Shown here in pieces: positions 10,791 to 27,200 of a stretch of DNA of 64,000 nt. Under the pieces are notes generated by a model. That model did not search any database. It had not been told where the DNA came from and saw only the letters and a program-made list of their open reading frames with translations. The translations under genes and the position numbers were made by a program. Source of the DNA: Branchiostoma floridae (lineage: Eukaryota > Chordata > Leptocardii > Amphioxiformes > Branchiostomatidae); the NCBI RefSeq assembly GCF_000003815.2, contig NC_049990.1:10204601-10268600 (forward strand). The letters are read 5' to 3'. Every line of letters starts with the position of its first letter. Within the stretch, counting starts at the first letter, position 1.

Positions 10791-13700
10791 TTATGTTTCT
10801 TGTGTGCTAACAGAATCTAACACTGTATCACATGATTCAACCTCCTCCTGCTCTGAACCAGAACCTGATGAAGACTTATCTCTGCTGTCCTCCTCATCTT
10901 CAGCTCTCTTTCTTCTCTTCTTCTTCTTTTTCTTACGATGTCTCCTGTGTGAGTGGGACCGTTTGTGTTTGTGGTGTGAGGACGCGTGAGGAGACCTGAA
11001 ATGGGACAAACACAAGAAACTAAATCTGTGAATAATAACATCAGGTTGGAAAATGACTGGATAAGAAGGATTTATGTAAACTCAAAGTTAATGAAACATT
11101 TAATAAGCAGATTGAAACTGGCTGGTCATTGTGTTAGACACGCTGAAATTCCTGCACACCATCTTGTACTCTGGGAGCATACTACTACTAAAAGGAAAAA
11201 GAGGTAGGGGAAGACCCAGGGTGACCTACTTAGACAACCTACGTATTGACACAAGTCTGCATGATACTAAAGAGCTACAAAGGGCCATGGGGACCAAGTG
11301 AATTGGAGGAAGATATCAGGATTGGTTCTAGCAGGAGATCGACCTAAGTAAGTTAGTAAGTTAATAAGAATCAATAAAAGATTTGATTAAGTTGATTCAA
11401 GATTTCTGCCATTTATTTTTCTGAATTATCGCCTCCCCCCCTCCCCCAAGCAAAAAGACCCCTGGCCCTGGTCTGTGACAATGCTACCATCAACTACAGA
11501 TCTTTAGTCACTATATAAATTAGCACTCATTTGTAAACCTATGATATGAATAGCTTTAATTGGTTACCTTGACTTTGACCTGCTCCTTGACCTTGACCAC
11601 TGCTTCACAGAAGGTGACTTTGACTTCCTTGGAGATCTTGTCAACACCACTTCCTCTTGTTGCCCTGTTACAGTGTCCTTACCATCATCAGGATTCAGAC
11701 AACTACCTGTTGATGTTTCCATCTCCTTTTGTCCATCTACCGTTTCTTCATTGCGTGTATGATCATCAGTATTGCTGCTTTCTTGACCAGAATCGGAGTC
11801 TTCATTCTTTACATCCTTGTGCTCTTTTTCATTTTCAGTTCTACTACTTTGTCCTATGCTTGAGCCTCTGTTGGTCCTACTAACTCTATCTTGTTCCCTT
11901 CTACTGCTTCTTTCTCTTGACCTACTCCTTGACCTCTTCCTCCGTCTTGACCGACTTTTTGACCTTGACCTAACCCTTGACCTGCGTCTTGACCTCTCCC
12001 TAGACCTACTCCGAGATTCTCTCCTCAGACTCCTCTGACTCCTGTGAGAAGGACTGTGACTCCGTCGTTCTGATGACTGTCTCCAGGACCTGGCGCTAAC
12101 AGAACCACGTCGTTCACTAAACTCCCGCCAACTCCGCCGGCTGTCCTGTTGACCTCTACCCAAGTGGTGGTCCTCGTCTGCATCTCGGAACTCCCGCCCA
12201 GGGTTGGGGAAGACGTGCAGGAAGTTGCAGTGCTTTCCCTTTGGGCATCTCTTCCGAGAAAACAGACCTACAGAGATGTATAGTGCCAATTAGCCCAACA
12301 ATATAGCTGAAACGTGTGCAATGAAATAGTCATATTTTTATACGAAACATTGCTATATCAAGATCTTTTACATTTTCAAAAGACCAATCATTCAGCAGAT
12401 CAAAGCATTAGACTCACCACAAATAGCAGACTTCCAGCTTGTGACAGGTGTCATCTCACAGGTGAGCTGTTTACCTGCATAGAAGCGGCCGTGGAACTTC
12501 CTTATAGCTTCCAAGCAGTCCTCCTCCCTAAGACACAAGAAAAGACATGAGAAAAGAAATTGTTTTTCTTGCACATGTACATGAGATAAACATTGCTATG
12601 CTAAAAGAATAATCCTGGGGGCTTAATTTTACAGGGAAATGGAAGGTATAGTCAAGATATTTTTAAACTTAAAAGAAGGAACAATCCTACATCCTTGTCT
12701 CTGAGCTGTAATGTTAAAGGCTCACCTCTCATACTGAACGTAGACGTTCCCTCGTAAGTGTGGCTCATGGTTGCAGCAGACCTGTAAAAAAAAAACAGCT
12801 TCATATTGTTGGAGGGATGAACTAGTACTTATCTCAGCTTGTACAATGGAAAGAGCAAAATGCACCAGAATTTGGTAAACAATTACCTGCAAAAAGGTTT
12901 GAAGGCCAAAAATAAGTAAATGTTGCCCTGACCTTGAACTGTACCACTCTCCCCAGCGTTCTGAACTCTGGCAGTGTGTCGTTGTAGAACTCTATAAAGT
13001 CCTTGTACAGTTCGTCCTCACCATACTCCAGATACATGGTCTCATCAAAGTCATCTCTCTGGGTCTGGTCCAGGGCAAAGGTCGCAAACATTCCTAGTAA
13101 AGGTCAATGTTCAAAGGTTAGTAGCTCACCAATGTTTATTTGAATAAATGCCTCCATCCAAAGAAGCTGGAAGCTTCTGTCTAGAAACTAAGAAAGAATT
13201 TATTTATGTCGTGTTAGATATGGTATTTTGAACTTGTACGTACCAGCAATAAGGAGAGTTGTGGAGGAGTCGGGTCTTGTGTGCTTTCTGGAGCACCTAA
13301 GAAAACAGAAGAAAAGATCAAGTCATTTTTTAAAGCATTTTGTGCGTTGAGCTCTGATGTGTATATGTACTTGACAACTTGTCAGCGATCACTTTTTATT
13401 TACATCTGGAGTATTCAATGAGTAGTAGGCAAAACAATGTTACCGGGTAGCACATTAGATTCCCATACCTGTCACCAAATCTACAGGCACCAGTTTTCTT
13501 GAAGAAGGGGCAGTCCTCTGCTGCCCTGCCAGATGGTGCAGGCACCTCGCCACCTGCGCTGTAGTCAGCCGGAGCCATTGGGTTGTGCCACTCCTCCTTC
13601 TTCTGAGGGAAAAATTCATTTTACAAAGAAGAAGCACAAAAAAAATTCTCACAGGATCTGGAACTGCTAGCAGCAAACTGGGATGACCCAATTTTCTGTT

Positions 13701-16700
13701 TCTGAAACAGTTGCAAATATGAAACATAACAACACCATTCGCTTTAGACATACAAAACACACAATATTTTCAGTTTTGTTGACAAGATTCAAAGCTGGAC
13801 ACAAAATCAATTACCTTAGTTCCTGATGTACTTGAAGAGTCTAACATCTTGTTCAACTTGTCCTGGTAGGATACAGATGCATCAAGGGTGAGCACACATT
13901 ATCACGCTGGAAACAAGGTTAAGTCCAATGCAATGGGATAACAATGCAAGTCATAATCCTACAACTAAGATAATATCACACTAAACATGCTGCTTTTTTT
14001 CAGTGTCAAAAAAATCATCAAGGCCGCAAAAGTTGGTACAAAGACAACTGCTTTTGTAAGAATAATATATCTTTAAAAGTGTGTAGCAAAATGTATTGTA
14101 AGTAATATGTCAAACTCAAAGGTGGAGGCCCTTGAGACATTAAAGAAGATATGTCTGGACATTCTTATGCAAATCGAGACAATGGTTTATACATTAGGGG
14201 GCCTTTGCCTCTGACATATTGTCCACAATGCATTTTGCTGCATATATTTATTTAGCATTGTGAACCTCTTCATTGCCTGTTCATCGATACAGTGATGACT
14301 GAAAATGGAATGCATAAAAGATACAGCCCACTGCAAGGGTTGCCCAAGTTCTGAATGCACAGTTCTTGGCTGAACCTTGCATCCAATCCAAGCTTCAAAG
14401 ATCTGGTGGATGTTTGTTAAGGTTCATGGAAATATCTCTTCTATCTTTGCAATATCTTAGACTGAAAGTGACTATGTTTGCACACTAATCTTCTGCAATG
14501 GCTGGCAAACACTCAGTTAACTACTGTGTTCTTGAGGCACTTTGATTTTCTAACACAAATAACATACAAACTTGTCACATAAATTGTATGCACATGAATA
14601 GACGGTTTTTCTTTAACTTTACTTGGACAGTATTGCCAATCCCCATGCAAACATGTTGTTGGACAAAATTTGTCCAATTACTGCTATGCTTACCAAAAGA
14701 CTTTAACATAACATCACTTTGCTTTACAGAAGAAAAGATACAAGGTAGATGTTGCTCTCCAGAACTGCCCATTAGAAGCGGTCATGAGGAAATCTGCTCT
14801 CAATATGTATGACTTCAGTTAAGGAATGGTGTTTAAAAGACTCTTAATACATTTACTAAATTATAAGTGTAAAGCCCCTTATAAGAATGATGAATAAGAC
14901 ACCCTTACATACCGGTATGCAACCTAAGCAATAGCAGACCATAATAGAGTGAGTGAGTGGATGGTACTTATTTTGAAGATTATGTAAGGTTAACAGTCTT
15001 CAAGCCAACCAATGTGCTTGCACTATATGACATAAAATGCACATTGGTTAGCTTGAAGATAAACTATGGTTTCAAACTATGATCCTGTTTTGGTTATCCC
15101 AAGATATGCAGGAAAAACATGGATATCAATCTGGAGCACAGTGCTGTCACCTCTTGTTCCTTCTTCTGTTGCTCCTTCCTTTCTTTTGCCTCCTTCTCCT
15201 GTCTCTGTTGTTCTTCCCATTCTTCCCTTATCAACCTCTGCAGTGCACAAAATGACATGTAGGGGAGACATGTACATGTATAAGATTAAACAGGTAATGC
15301 TAGCTCAAGGTACCGCTGTTTAAGCAAGAACTAATTGCCTATACAGGACTAAATAAAAGCCTAGGGAATTTTATACTTTCTTGTACACAACAAGATCTTT
15401 TTAGCTGCCAATGTATTAGTAGTCTGTGCTAATCTCACCACTAACTGGCAGTTAAGAATAAGTTGGTTTTAGACAAGAAAACTTCAATAACATATAATCT
15501 ACCAAACTGATGAAACTACAAATGTATTTACAAATGTGACACAAACAGGAACAGAGTTTTCTCATTGCGTTATGTCCTTCATGAGTTCACAACATCCCCG
15601 AAAATATGTACCTCCTGCTCTTCCAGTTCCCTCTTCTTCATCTCCTCTCTCTCCCTCCTGACTCTGAACTCCTCCTGGGCTCGAGCCTCCCTTTCCAACC
15701 ATAACTGATGCTGTCTCTCCCTGGGAAGAATTAAGGGAGAAACCAACTATTTCTGCCATTCACATTCAAATTTGCAAATTAGAAATGTCATTTAAATGTC
15801 AATGAAATTATAAATCAGCCATCCATTTAACTTGCAGTCTGAAATGAGAAATTTCAGACAAACCTGAAATTCTATACATTAAAAAATCCCAACCAAAGAT
15901 ATAGTCTTTTCAATCTAAGATTCAGATATTTCAAAACATTCACATATTGTCTCTACTTGGTGATAAAACTGGCAAGAGTATTTAGCAGCAGAAGTGTCTT
16001 GATGATGTACCTCTCCGCTTCATCTTCTTGTCTGTTCCTCTCTCCATCACTCACTTCTTCCTTTTCTGGTGCTTCATTTGTTCCTGGTTCTGTATGTACA
16101 AATATGCTTTTTTTTAGTTTAAAGGTTGGAATACCAACATTAACATAATGTATAACAATGGTAAATTAGTATGTGTAATACATGTGCTAATAACTAAAAG
16201 CTTAATATATAGCTTGAAGGTTCATCTATGTTGGTAGAAATCATTCTGGAGCAATGTTGAATTGTATTATAAATTTCCACAAATTTGTGTTGGCAATTAC
16301 ACTTCAACTACAGAACTTAAGCTTATAATATTCTAATCTCAAGTACACAGATTCCAGACAAAAGATTCCATACCAGCTTGCAACTCTTCCTCTCTTGCTC
16401 TTGCTTCTTCCTGGCGTTTCTTTCGTCTTTTCTCTTTCCTCCATAAGGCTTTCTTCTGCTTGTGGCTGTTGTTAATTATTATTTATGAATAAGAACAGGC
16501 ATTCAAATGTTAACCTTAGCACAAGTTTACAGGCTAAAAAAAAATGTTGCTGTTTTCCTTTTTTTACGTCAGACATATTTTTAATCAAATTAACGTGAAA
16601 CTGAAAACAAAGTGACCTTGAACCATTTTAACTCAACTTAACGCAATGAACTGAATTACTGATGAGCTGTTGCAAGGCTACGCAGGTCACGGGTTCCTCA

Positions 16701-17723
16701 CTGGGCTTCCAGTGACGAAAATATGTTCAAAATGGCGTCATCACTGGACGCCCAGTGACGAAGAAAGTTTGTAACTGGTTTCCCAGTGATGACTTGCTTT
16801 GTTCCAGTGATGAAGCTCTCTCGGCACTGGAATTCCAGTGATGAACCTTGACTCGTCACTCGGTTTCCAGTGATGAACTCCGCTCGTCACTCGAGACCCA
16901 GTGATGAACTCCGCTCGTCACTCGGGGCCCAGTGATGAACGTCATTCATCACTGGACACCGAGTGTGGAACCATCGAGGTCACCGGTTCCTCACTGGGTT
17001 TTCCAGTGATGGGTGACTCTTCGGCACTAGACACCGAGTGATGAAATTATTTCGGCACTGGGCTTCCAGTGACCACGTTCTAATAGCACTAGAACGTTCC
17101 AGTGCTGAGTTCGATATGCAACAAAAACACCCTATTCACATGTCGCCATAGCCGTGTTACTGTTAGATTTGGTCCGGGAGTGTACTGGGGACTTGCAGAG
17201 GCGACGTTAGTATAACTTTAAGTGCTAACTTTGAAATCCCCTCTACTGAAACGATGATTCCTTTTTCTTCAGTAAACTGTATATTTGTCGTCACTGGTTT
17301 ACCAGCTGAAGTTTCCTCATCACTGGAAAACTAGTGACGATAAATATCCCCCACTGGTAAGCCAGTGACGACGCGACTTCATCACTGGAAACCTAAACCG
17401 AGTGATGAGAAATTTACCCGTGACCTCGGTAGTTTTGCTGAGCTGTTCTTCCAAAGCTGTATCCATAACCAGTAGGGTTCATAATTATGGCAAATAATTT
17501 TGCCACAAAACATACACTCTTTCATGCATATCCCTCACCTGCCCCCCTCCCCAATATGTTTGCCTTGCATATTTTGTGAAAAGCTGCACGCTAACTAAGC
17601 AACAAAGGCGCATTTCCCGAACTCAAAGCTATTATGGAGCTACAGAATACGATAGTTTCTCCAAAGTTACCTGAGTTTTTGTTGTTTTTGCCCGTTTTCT
17701 CCACCAGGTGAATCCTGCGCCAT
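10791..17723 (-). CDS. ZRSR2: ZRSR1/2-type U2AF35-related splicing factor
   Basis: Thirteen exons on the minus strand: 17723-17671, 16465-16374, 16089-16011, 15720-15612, 15237-15151, 13862-13815, 13602-13469, 13296-13244, 13093-12933, 12781-12726, 12527-12418, 12267-11568, 10995-10791; total 1887 nt, 628 aa, all phases consistent. Order: MAQDSPGG start; basic, Glu-rich helical N-terminus (SHKQKKALWRKEKRRKKRQ, REEWEEQQ); first CCCH finger C187/C196/C202/H206; UHM-type RRM, with R305-F306-Y307 at the usual RxF site; second CCCH finger C327/C335/C341/H345; then a long RS domain and a Lys-rich acidic tail. ZRSR2 helps recognise 3' splice sites, above all in U12-type introns, within the nucleus. 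Human ZRSR2 is 482 aa; the excess here is mostly in the RS tail. Exon-by-exon similarity to ZRSR2 makes the call firm; the paralogue label 1 versus 2 is not meaningful outside mammals. Confidence 0.95.
11100..11345 (+). pseudogene. Degraded non-LTR retrotransposon ORF tail in ZRSR2 intron 12
   Basis: Read on the + strand, antisense to ZRSR2, the conceptual sequence LKLAGHCVRHAEIPAHHLV, then after a frameshift near 11202 GRGRPRVTYLDNLRIDT and ELQRAM, matches the C-terminal end seen in many invertebrate reverse-transcriptase ORFs (pattern GHxxR...GRPxxTyxD...DT). The frameshift and a following TGA show that it is dead. No poly(A) tail or duplication was found. Confidence 0.6.
14998..15059. repeat. 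Short hairpin in a ZRSR2 intron
   Basis: CTTCAAGCCAACCAATGTGC is inverted about 20 bases later as GCACATTGGTTAGCTTGAAG, giving a 20-bp stem with one mismatch. It is probably a small MITE; the surrounding TATG/AT-rich flanks gave no clear duplication. Confidence 0.55.
16205..16315. repeat. Partial copy of a dispersed inverted-repeat element
   Basis: GGTTCATCTATGTTGGTAGA followed by CATTCTGGA and TAAATTTCCACAAAT repeats, with substitutions, the left arm of the element at 22735-23130. It lies in ZRSR2 intron 2. Confidence 0.45.
16690..17412. repeat. Array of ~31-bp palindromic units in ZRSR2 intron 1
   Basis: About 17 sites of the form TCACTGG-n4-CCAGTGATGA are found in two blocks (16698-17110 and 17291-17412). 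The half-sites TCACTSG and CSAGTGA are inverted, so each site is a palindrome of about 19-21 bp. Successive sites start at 16824, 16856, 16887, 16918 and 16949; then 17024, 17055 and 17086; then 17320, 17351 and 17382: steps of 31 bp (32 once). Between blocks the phase is broken. Loops and linkers vary while the half-sites are kept. It may be a satellite-like expansion or a cluster of protein-binding sites; the sequence alone does not tell which. Confidence 0.85.
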
Positions 17724-17870
17724 GCTTACAGACACCTGATGTGTACTACGTCATCATCTCCTGCGTACACGAACCTTGATGACGTTTTACACAAATTACG
17801 CAATAGAATCCCCGGTTGAAAACAAAGTGGTCAAAACATCGCGATCGTCGATGTCCAGTTTGACCATTTA
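17724..17870 (-). promoter_or_regulatory. Promoter region of the ZRSR2-type gene
   Basis: Immediately upstream of the minus-strand ATG at 17723 lie two CRE-half-like sites: TACGTCA at 17747-17753 (TGACGTA on the coding strand) and TGACGTT at 17780-17786. CpG density is higher than in the surrounding AT-rich DNA. No TATA box is seen, as expected for a housekeeping splicing factor. Confidence 0.4.
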
Positions 17871-19904
17871 TACTGTATTTTGCAGGCAAAACATATAGCC
17901 TGAATGAGCTCTAAGTGTATAAAGGTAAGTAAAATCTCCAGCACTGAATGCAATATATGGCAGTTACAGTCGTGTTGTGTTTTTAAAACAACAAAGGATG
18001 TTTTCACTGTGGATTTTTTGTTGTGTCACAGCCAAAAATATAACGATTTAGTAACTCAGCCATATGCATTCATAAGTGATGCCTTTCTATATTGAAAGCA
18101 GTGTCTTCCTGAAATTTGCGTTTAGACGTTCGATACGTGTGTCTGAATGTCATGTGATTTTGGGGACCATAAAAAAACTTTGCCCCCCTCCCCCTTAACC
18201 TGATCCACACCCTATGTTTTCTTTGTTTGAATTCCCTTTATACAATTATGATAGACAGGTTCATATCTAGTGGAGACATACTATTTTTGTGACTTACTTT
18301 TGTGACAAATTTGCTAAGGAACTTACAGTGTTTTATATGTCAATTGTATCAATAAATGTCGCCATGAAAGCTTGAATACATTTTTTTATTAAATTGTGAC
18401 AACATAGTTTTGAACATGTTGTAATGAAAATTTTCCACGCAATCCAACATACTGATATCATACCGCCAAATCTCTACTACTCACAGTGGTAGAGGTCAAC
18501 CGTAAAATCTATTTTAATAGTTTCCTGAAATTAGCTTTAATATTTGTATCAATATTGTAATTATGGCAATTATTTCAATCTTATGCATATTATGAACTGA
18601 GTTTTGGTTGGTTAATGGATTTTGACTGCATAGTCCATATGTGCTGTTTTATTGTTATTGTTAGCATTTCTAATAATTCAATTAGTTATTACTCATACAT
18701 TACAATTTGTTGGTATCAGCCTCTAAGATTCTAGTCTGTGAAGCTATAAAAAAATAGATGCACAAGATAGAGCAACCTATTAAAAAAAAAATTGTATCAA
18801 CCTAATTGTGAAGATGGTATCATCTCAAACTACCCAAGATCCAGAACTTGGACTTAAAGCCATCTGTCTTAAGTGGTACAGTATCAATACTAATCTTGTC
18901 ATGGGATTTCTGCACAGCTATTCATTCATAAACGCATGGTGATTTAGAAAATGTACAACATTCAGGTCCTAGTGTCCTGAAATGGTGCTACAGACACTTC
19001 AAATATTAACTGTCTGTCCATTACCTTATTCAGCATGAAGTATTACTTCAAGTCATCAAAGCATTCCTTTCAAGCTAAATAGAATCATACACTGTTCCTA
19101 CCAGCTATGCACATATAATTATGATTAATGTGTGGGTTGGGGGCATATCAGGCTACTGCTATATTTTCCCATTATTTGAGGCTTTGAGCCTTGTTTAGAT
19201 GACCTTTGTCCTGGTAGTGTCCCCAAAATTGGGATAGTCACCCAAGAAGGACACCAGATATACAGGACAAGAGGAGAGAAACGGTAGGGATTGATGCATT
19301 GCAATCACAGATTGGACCTTTTTTCTCTGTATACGTATTACAGTAGGTGAGTAGGAAAGGATAAAGTATCTAGAATGTGGTCAAAATAAGTCCTAATGGT
19401 AAGTACCTTCCAGCTTTGTAAGTCCAACTTTGACTATAGTATATATGTTTATGTATGCCAATGTAAACTAAATGATACATGGCAGGGTTCTCACCAGGAT
19501 TTTTCACAGTGTAGGGGGCATCTTTACATGGTGAACGCATGTGGCAAATATTGAAATAGTGCAGGCATGAGCACTTAACTATGTTTTTAGTGGCATCCTC
19601 CCTTTGATAATTTTTAATGAAATAAAAGCCAACATTGACTTAACCTTTGTTACAAAACAACAGAAAACCCCCATATACTGGTTGAAATACAACTTGCAGG
19701 GGCTTAATCACAGCATAGGGGATACAAGTCGCATAAAATGATTTGATTAGCGTTAGCCGTTTGCTAGTAAGGAATATTAAATTGTGTACATGTAATAAAT
19801 CTTTGACAACCCTTATTTAATGAGAAAGACATAAGAAATTCTTTTGCAGTTCTCTTAGTTCAAAAGTTTTCAACATTTCATCTATATCACAAGGGACCAT
19901 CCTT
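17871..19904. other. Intergenic, no gene seen
   Basis: An AT-rich stretch between the divergent ZRSR2-type and MOSPD-type genes. No exon with coding character was found on either strand. It may contain the promoter and a 5' UTR exon of the MOSPD-type gene, because the first coding exon of that gene appears to begin at a splice acceptor (TATTTTCCAG ending at 19914). Confidence 0.4.
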
Positions 19905-19952
19905 TATTTTCCAGAAATGATATGCTGTACAGGCACCTGTACAGACCTGTAG

Positions 19953-23331
<3,379 letters not shown>

Positions 23332-23859
23332 CCCACAGCTTCTCCAGGACCTTCCACATCATGAACACATGACAGCAGTTCAACAATGTTCAGAGTTTCC
23401 TTCCCATACAAATGACTCCATTCACCATATTTTGTACTTACTCTTTTGTTTTCTCCAAGAGATTGGACCTACTGACTTCTGATCTGCGACCTGTTTTAAT
23501 TGGAAGGGCCAGTTGTATTGAAGAAGGCCTTAGTGGAGGTTAAGATTTGTCCAGTCAACATTTCTTGTCTCATAAAGAATGTTTAATTTTGACCATGTTA
23601 TCTGCCAACAGAGATAAGTTTTCTTTTGTTTTCTCCCTGGTGGCCTAAATGTAATGCCATCCAGTCAAGGGTCTATGGGCAATCTTATTGGTAACAACAA
23701 ACATACATGTTCATCTAGTATCACAGAATTTATTGTGTCATCCTTACTGGTGCTGACTCCACTGACAAAACTCTAGCTGTACCTGATGTATTTATATACT
23801 GTGAGCCTATAACTTATCTTCTATGCCTCTCTCTTTAACTATTTTGGCCTATATAATGT

Positions 23860-24299
23860 AATAAACTATGCCATAGTCATAGGATAAGCCACAAGTATAG
23901 ATAGCACGTATCCAGTGTGTTCGTTAAACATTCTGGTGTGAGATGGAGAGTGAATAGTAATTTAGGCATCATATAAGATTTGTACTGCATTTCATTGCCT
24001 TGCAATTTTTATATCATTTTCCAATTTCTATATCCCTACGCCTTACTGTTAAGATATGGGCAGTATGAAAATGATTTGAGGGTGCACTGTTTGCATGCTA
24101 TATATGATGGGTATTTTATATGTTGGAATTGATGATGGAAGTTTTCAGTTGTAGATACTGGATGTATTTAATCCTTTTCAGCCACAAAGTTGCCAAGAAG
24201 CTTTAAGAATTTGCCACTGATTCCAGTGTGTATAACTTACATACTCTTCAGTATGTATCAAGAAGTGATGATATTGTATGCTTTACCAGTTGTAATAAA
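23860..24299 (+). terminator. Poly(A) signals of the MOSPD-type gene
   Basis: AATAAA at 23860-23865 and again at 24294-24299, about 530 and 960 bp after the stop. The second stands in a typical context (TTGTAATAAAGAG) and is the more likely main site. Confidence 0.45.
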
Positions 24300-27200
24300 G
24301 AGAATCTCAAAGTTCATTGACATTGTTGGCCAGTAATTATCATCCATTTACATGCTATTGAGCTTGATACAAAAGTAGCAACCACCTTTGTAAAGAAATG
24401 GCCTAGAATGGGTAATGTTAAACATTTGCAGAAAAACACTTTATATCATTTCAGTTGTATGTACTTAATTAAGAATAATTAACAACTTTTTTTTTTAGTA
24501 AAAATACTTTTGGTTGTTACAATGTGTCCTGTTGGTTCAATTGTTACCAGAATGTATGTAATCATAGAAATCAAATCTTTCTTATAGCTCGGGCATTAGA
24601 TTTAGGTTGTCATCCCTAAATTTTACTCAGTAAGGCCTTACCAAAAAGTTGAATACTTTGGAACAGACCCGTACTTTGCACCAATGACGGTCACCATATT
24701 AGAGTCATGTGACATTACATATGTAAGACACCCGCTGATTGGCTGGATAAAGTTGATTAGGTCATAATCTTTGTGAAAAGAAACAACTTAGTTCGATGTA
24801 AGAGGACGCCGACGAAGTCTATTTACACAAAACACGTTGTTTTCTGTTGCGTAAGACGACCATAGGTAGATTTGTAAAGGCCTAAAGTTTACTAAACAAT
24901 CTAAAAGGCGACAACTCCATACAACCCCGAAACAATACCTTAAGATAATATCATATGAGATACGAATGATATATGATACGTGTGGGGTGCTGCATGATTA
25001 TGTACACGTCATAAAAACTTGTTCAGAATTCTAACGGGTTAAATAACCCTTTTGGAACAAAAATAAGCGACCTTGTGCGTGTTGAATTCGTTCCCTTTTT
25101 GGTGAAGTCTGCATGTAGACATGTCATTGTGTTCTTCCGGTCTTCTGTGGTACCTGCCGGACCATGGCATGACAGGCACGAGTTCAGGCTAAGCACGGAT
25201 CCGTTTCCAGGTACTAGTTTGGTCAGGGTTCTGCTAGTTTAGACGCCATTTTCATCATAATTCTTTCGTTTACTTAATACCGCGCCTTCTAGACTTTGGT
25301 GAGTCACTTCACGCTCTCAGCTCCTTGCTTGTGTGTACACAGGCTTGCTTAGGTACTTACCCCTGGCTCTACTACTTTGCATGAAGGTGTGGGGCCAAGA
25401 AAGGAATCAGGTGTCACTGCTCCTGTGTAACCTGCAAGGCAGCCATGTTTTCCGAAACGTTCAGACTTGCGATATCAAGTCTGAAGACGATTCTCTGAGA
25501 AGTTTCTTTTGTTGACGCGTTAGTGGATGTGTTTTCTACTGTGAGTCGACAACTGCGGTAAGTATAGGGACGCATGTGTCTCTTAGGGTCTGGATCAGGT
25601 TGTCTGTGAGTTCGACACTACCTGACATCTTAGGAGTCGGACACTACAGTCAGTGGACAGAGTATCAAACGTCCTGCGTGTCAGAAGAACAACTTTCCTA
25701 CAATCAAGTCGGAAGGACATTCCACCCTTATTGGTACGTACAATGTCACTATATCTCTGTACTTTTGGACAACTGTTTTCGTCTTTCAAGTCCCCGTTTC
25801 TTGTAGTGTTGATGTATAAGGAAAATTTATTTCTATATGTATGCCAAAAGCTGGACTAGCGCTGTCAACATATAAGAAGTCGTGGCCATGTGAAGTACCT
25901 GTTTAAAGGTTATGCAAAGATCGTACGACGTAGGATGTATGTAATCAACCTTTACGAATACGGAAAGGTTGTGGAAAGGTAAAATCTTAGTTTAAGTGGC
26001 TTTTAATAGTAGTCAAATATTTCCCTGCCTTTGAGACTTATTTCCGTTGTTCGGAAAGTTTGCTTGAATAATAATTAGTTTTCTTGCTGTCCTGTGCAGT
26101 CGTTGACAAAGCAACTCACGCCATCTGTCGTTAAATAATAAACTTTCGAGATATGTTCCTTAACTACCTACCATCTTGTATCATGACGAGGACCAAGAAA
26201 ATGTCACAAATAAAAGTGTAGCTCTTGTCTTGTGCGCTATGTAGGCACAGATTGAAAGAGACAGCAGTTGTTAGAATATTCGGTACTTTGCATGGTCTGT
26301 ATGTTGAGGATATGCCTGACCTATTTAGATTGTTTGCAAAGCCAGTAGAGATCAGTGAGCCGTACAGGTCGACATGGGTCGTCTGTGGTATAGTAAGGAT
26401 TCAGTAAGTTGCAGTCCTCGTTTATGGCACTGTCACATGCGTCGCGCCATAAAAGCGGTAACTATTCTTGGCATGATAGTCGTGCACGTGCCGTACAAAT
26501 CAGTTTTTTTTATCAGTGAAAAGGTAGTATTACATCCTTGTCGGTGGTTAGTTCTGTCACAGCCTAAAATGATGAAAATCCTACGACATCATCATTGTAC
26601 GACGACCTACGGATAATCATGGTGGTCCTCTTAGCTACTAAGTGTCCATCCATAGTTGTTCATGAACATGAGCTCTAAGAATCATTCTTTTAATTTTATC
26701 AGCAGTTTTGATTGAGATTCAGAATACTTCACATCTTTTTTCGTTTAAGGTATATCATATATATGGCTATTCGATGCCGCCAACGGGCGTCGGAACTATG
26801 TGCACCTGTGGTGTCAAAAGTTTTTTTTCTTCAGGATAGAAACACTCTAGATCTGTACCACAAGTTTCTACAGTCTGAGTTTTCAAACCACTGATCACAA
26901 ATACATGTGTTGTTGCGGCGTCTCTGACCAGAACAGACATTGCCTTCTTGCGGATTCTGTACGAACTGCCTCAGCTAGTCAGGAAAGTTTCAGATATGTT
27001 TTGAAAATATCACTTTATGAAAAAGGAGGTTGACATTACCTCAATTCACGATCACGATACGAATTATACGGAATACTTTGTCCTTTGTCAAAGTTCTACG
27101 ATCGAATTTCAAGTTAAGAAAACTCTGGAGTGGAAAGCTACCCGAGAACGAGTTCAGGGGTCATCAGGCGACTCATACAAGTCACAAAACTAGAAAGACC

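Noticed and set aside
16690-17412. CRISPR-like array
   Set aside because: The DNA is eukaryotic, there are no unique spacers of constant length, and the repeated unit itself is degenerate and palindromic. It is described as an intronic repeat array instead.
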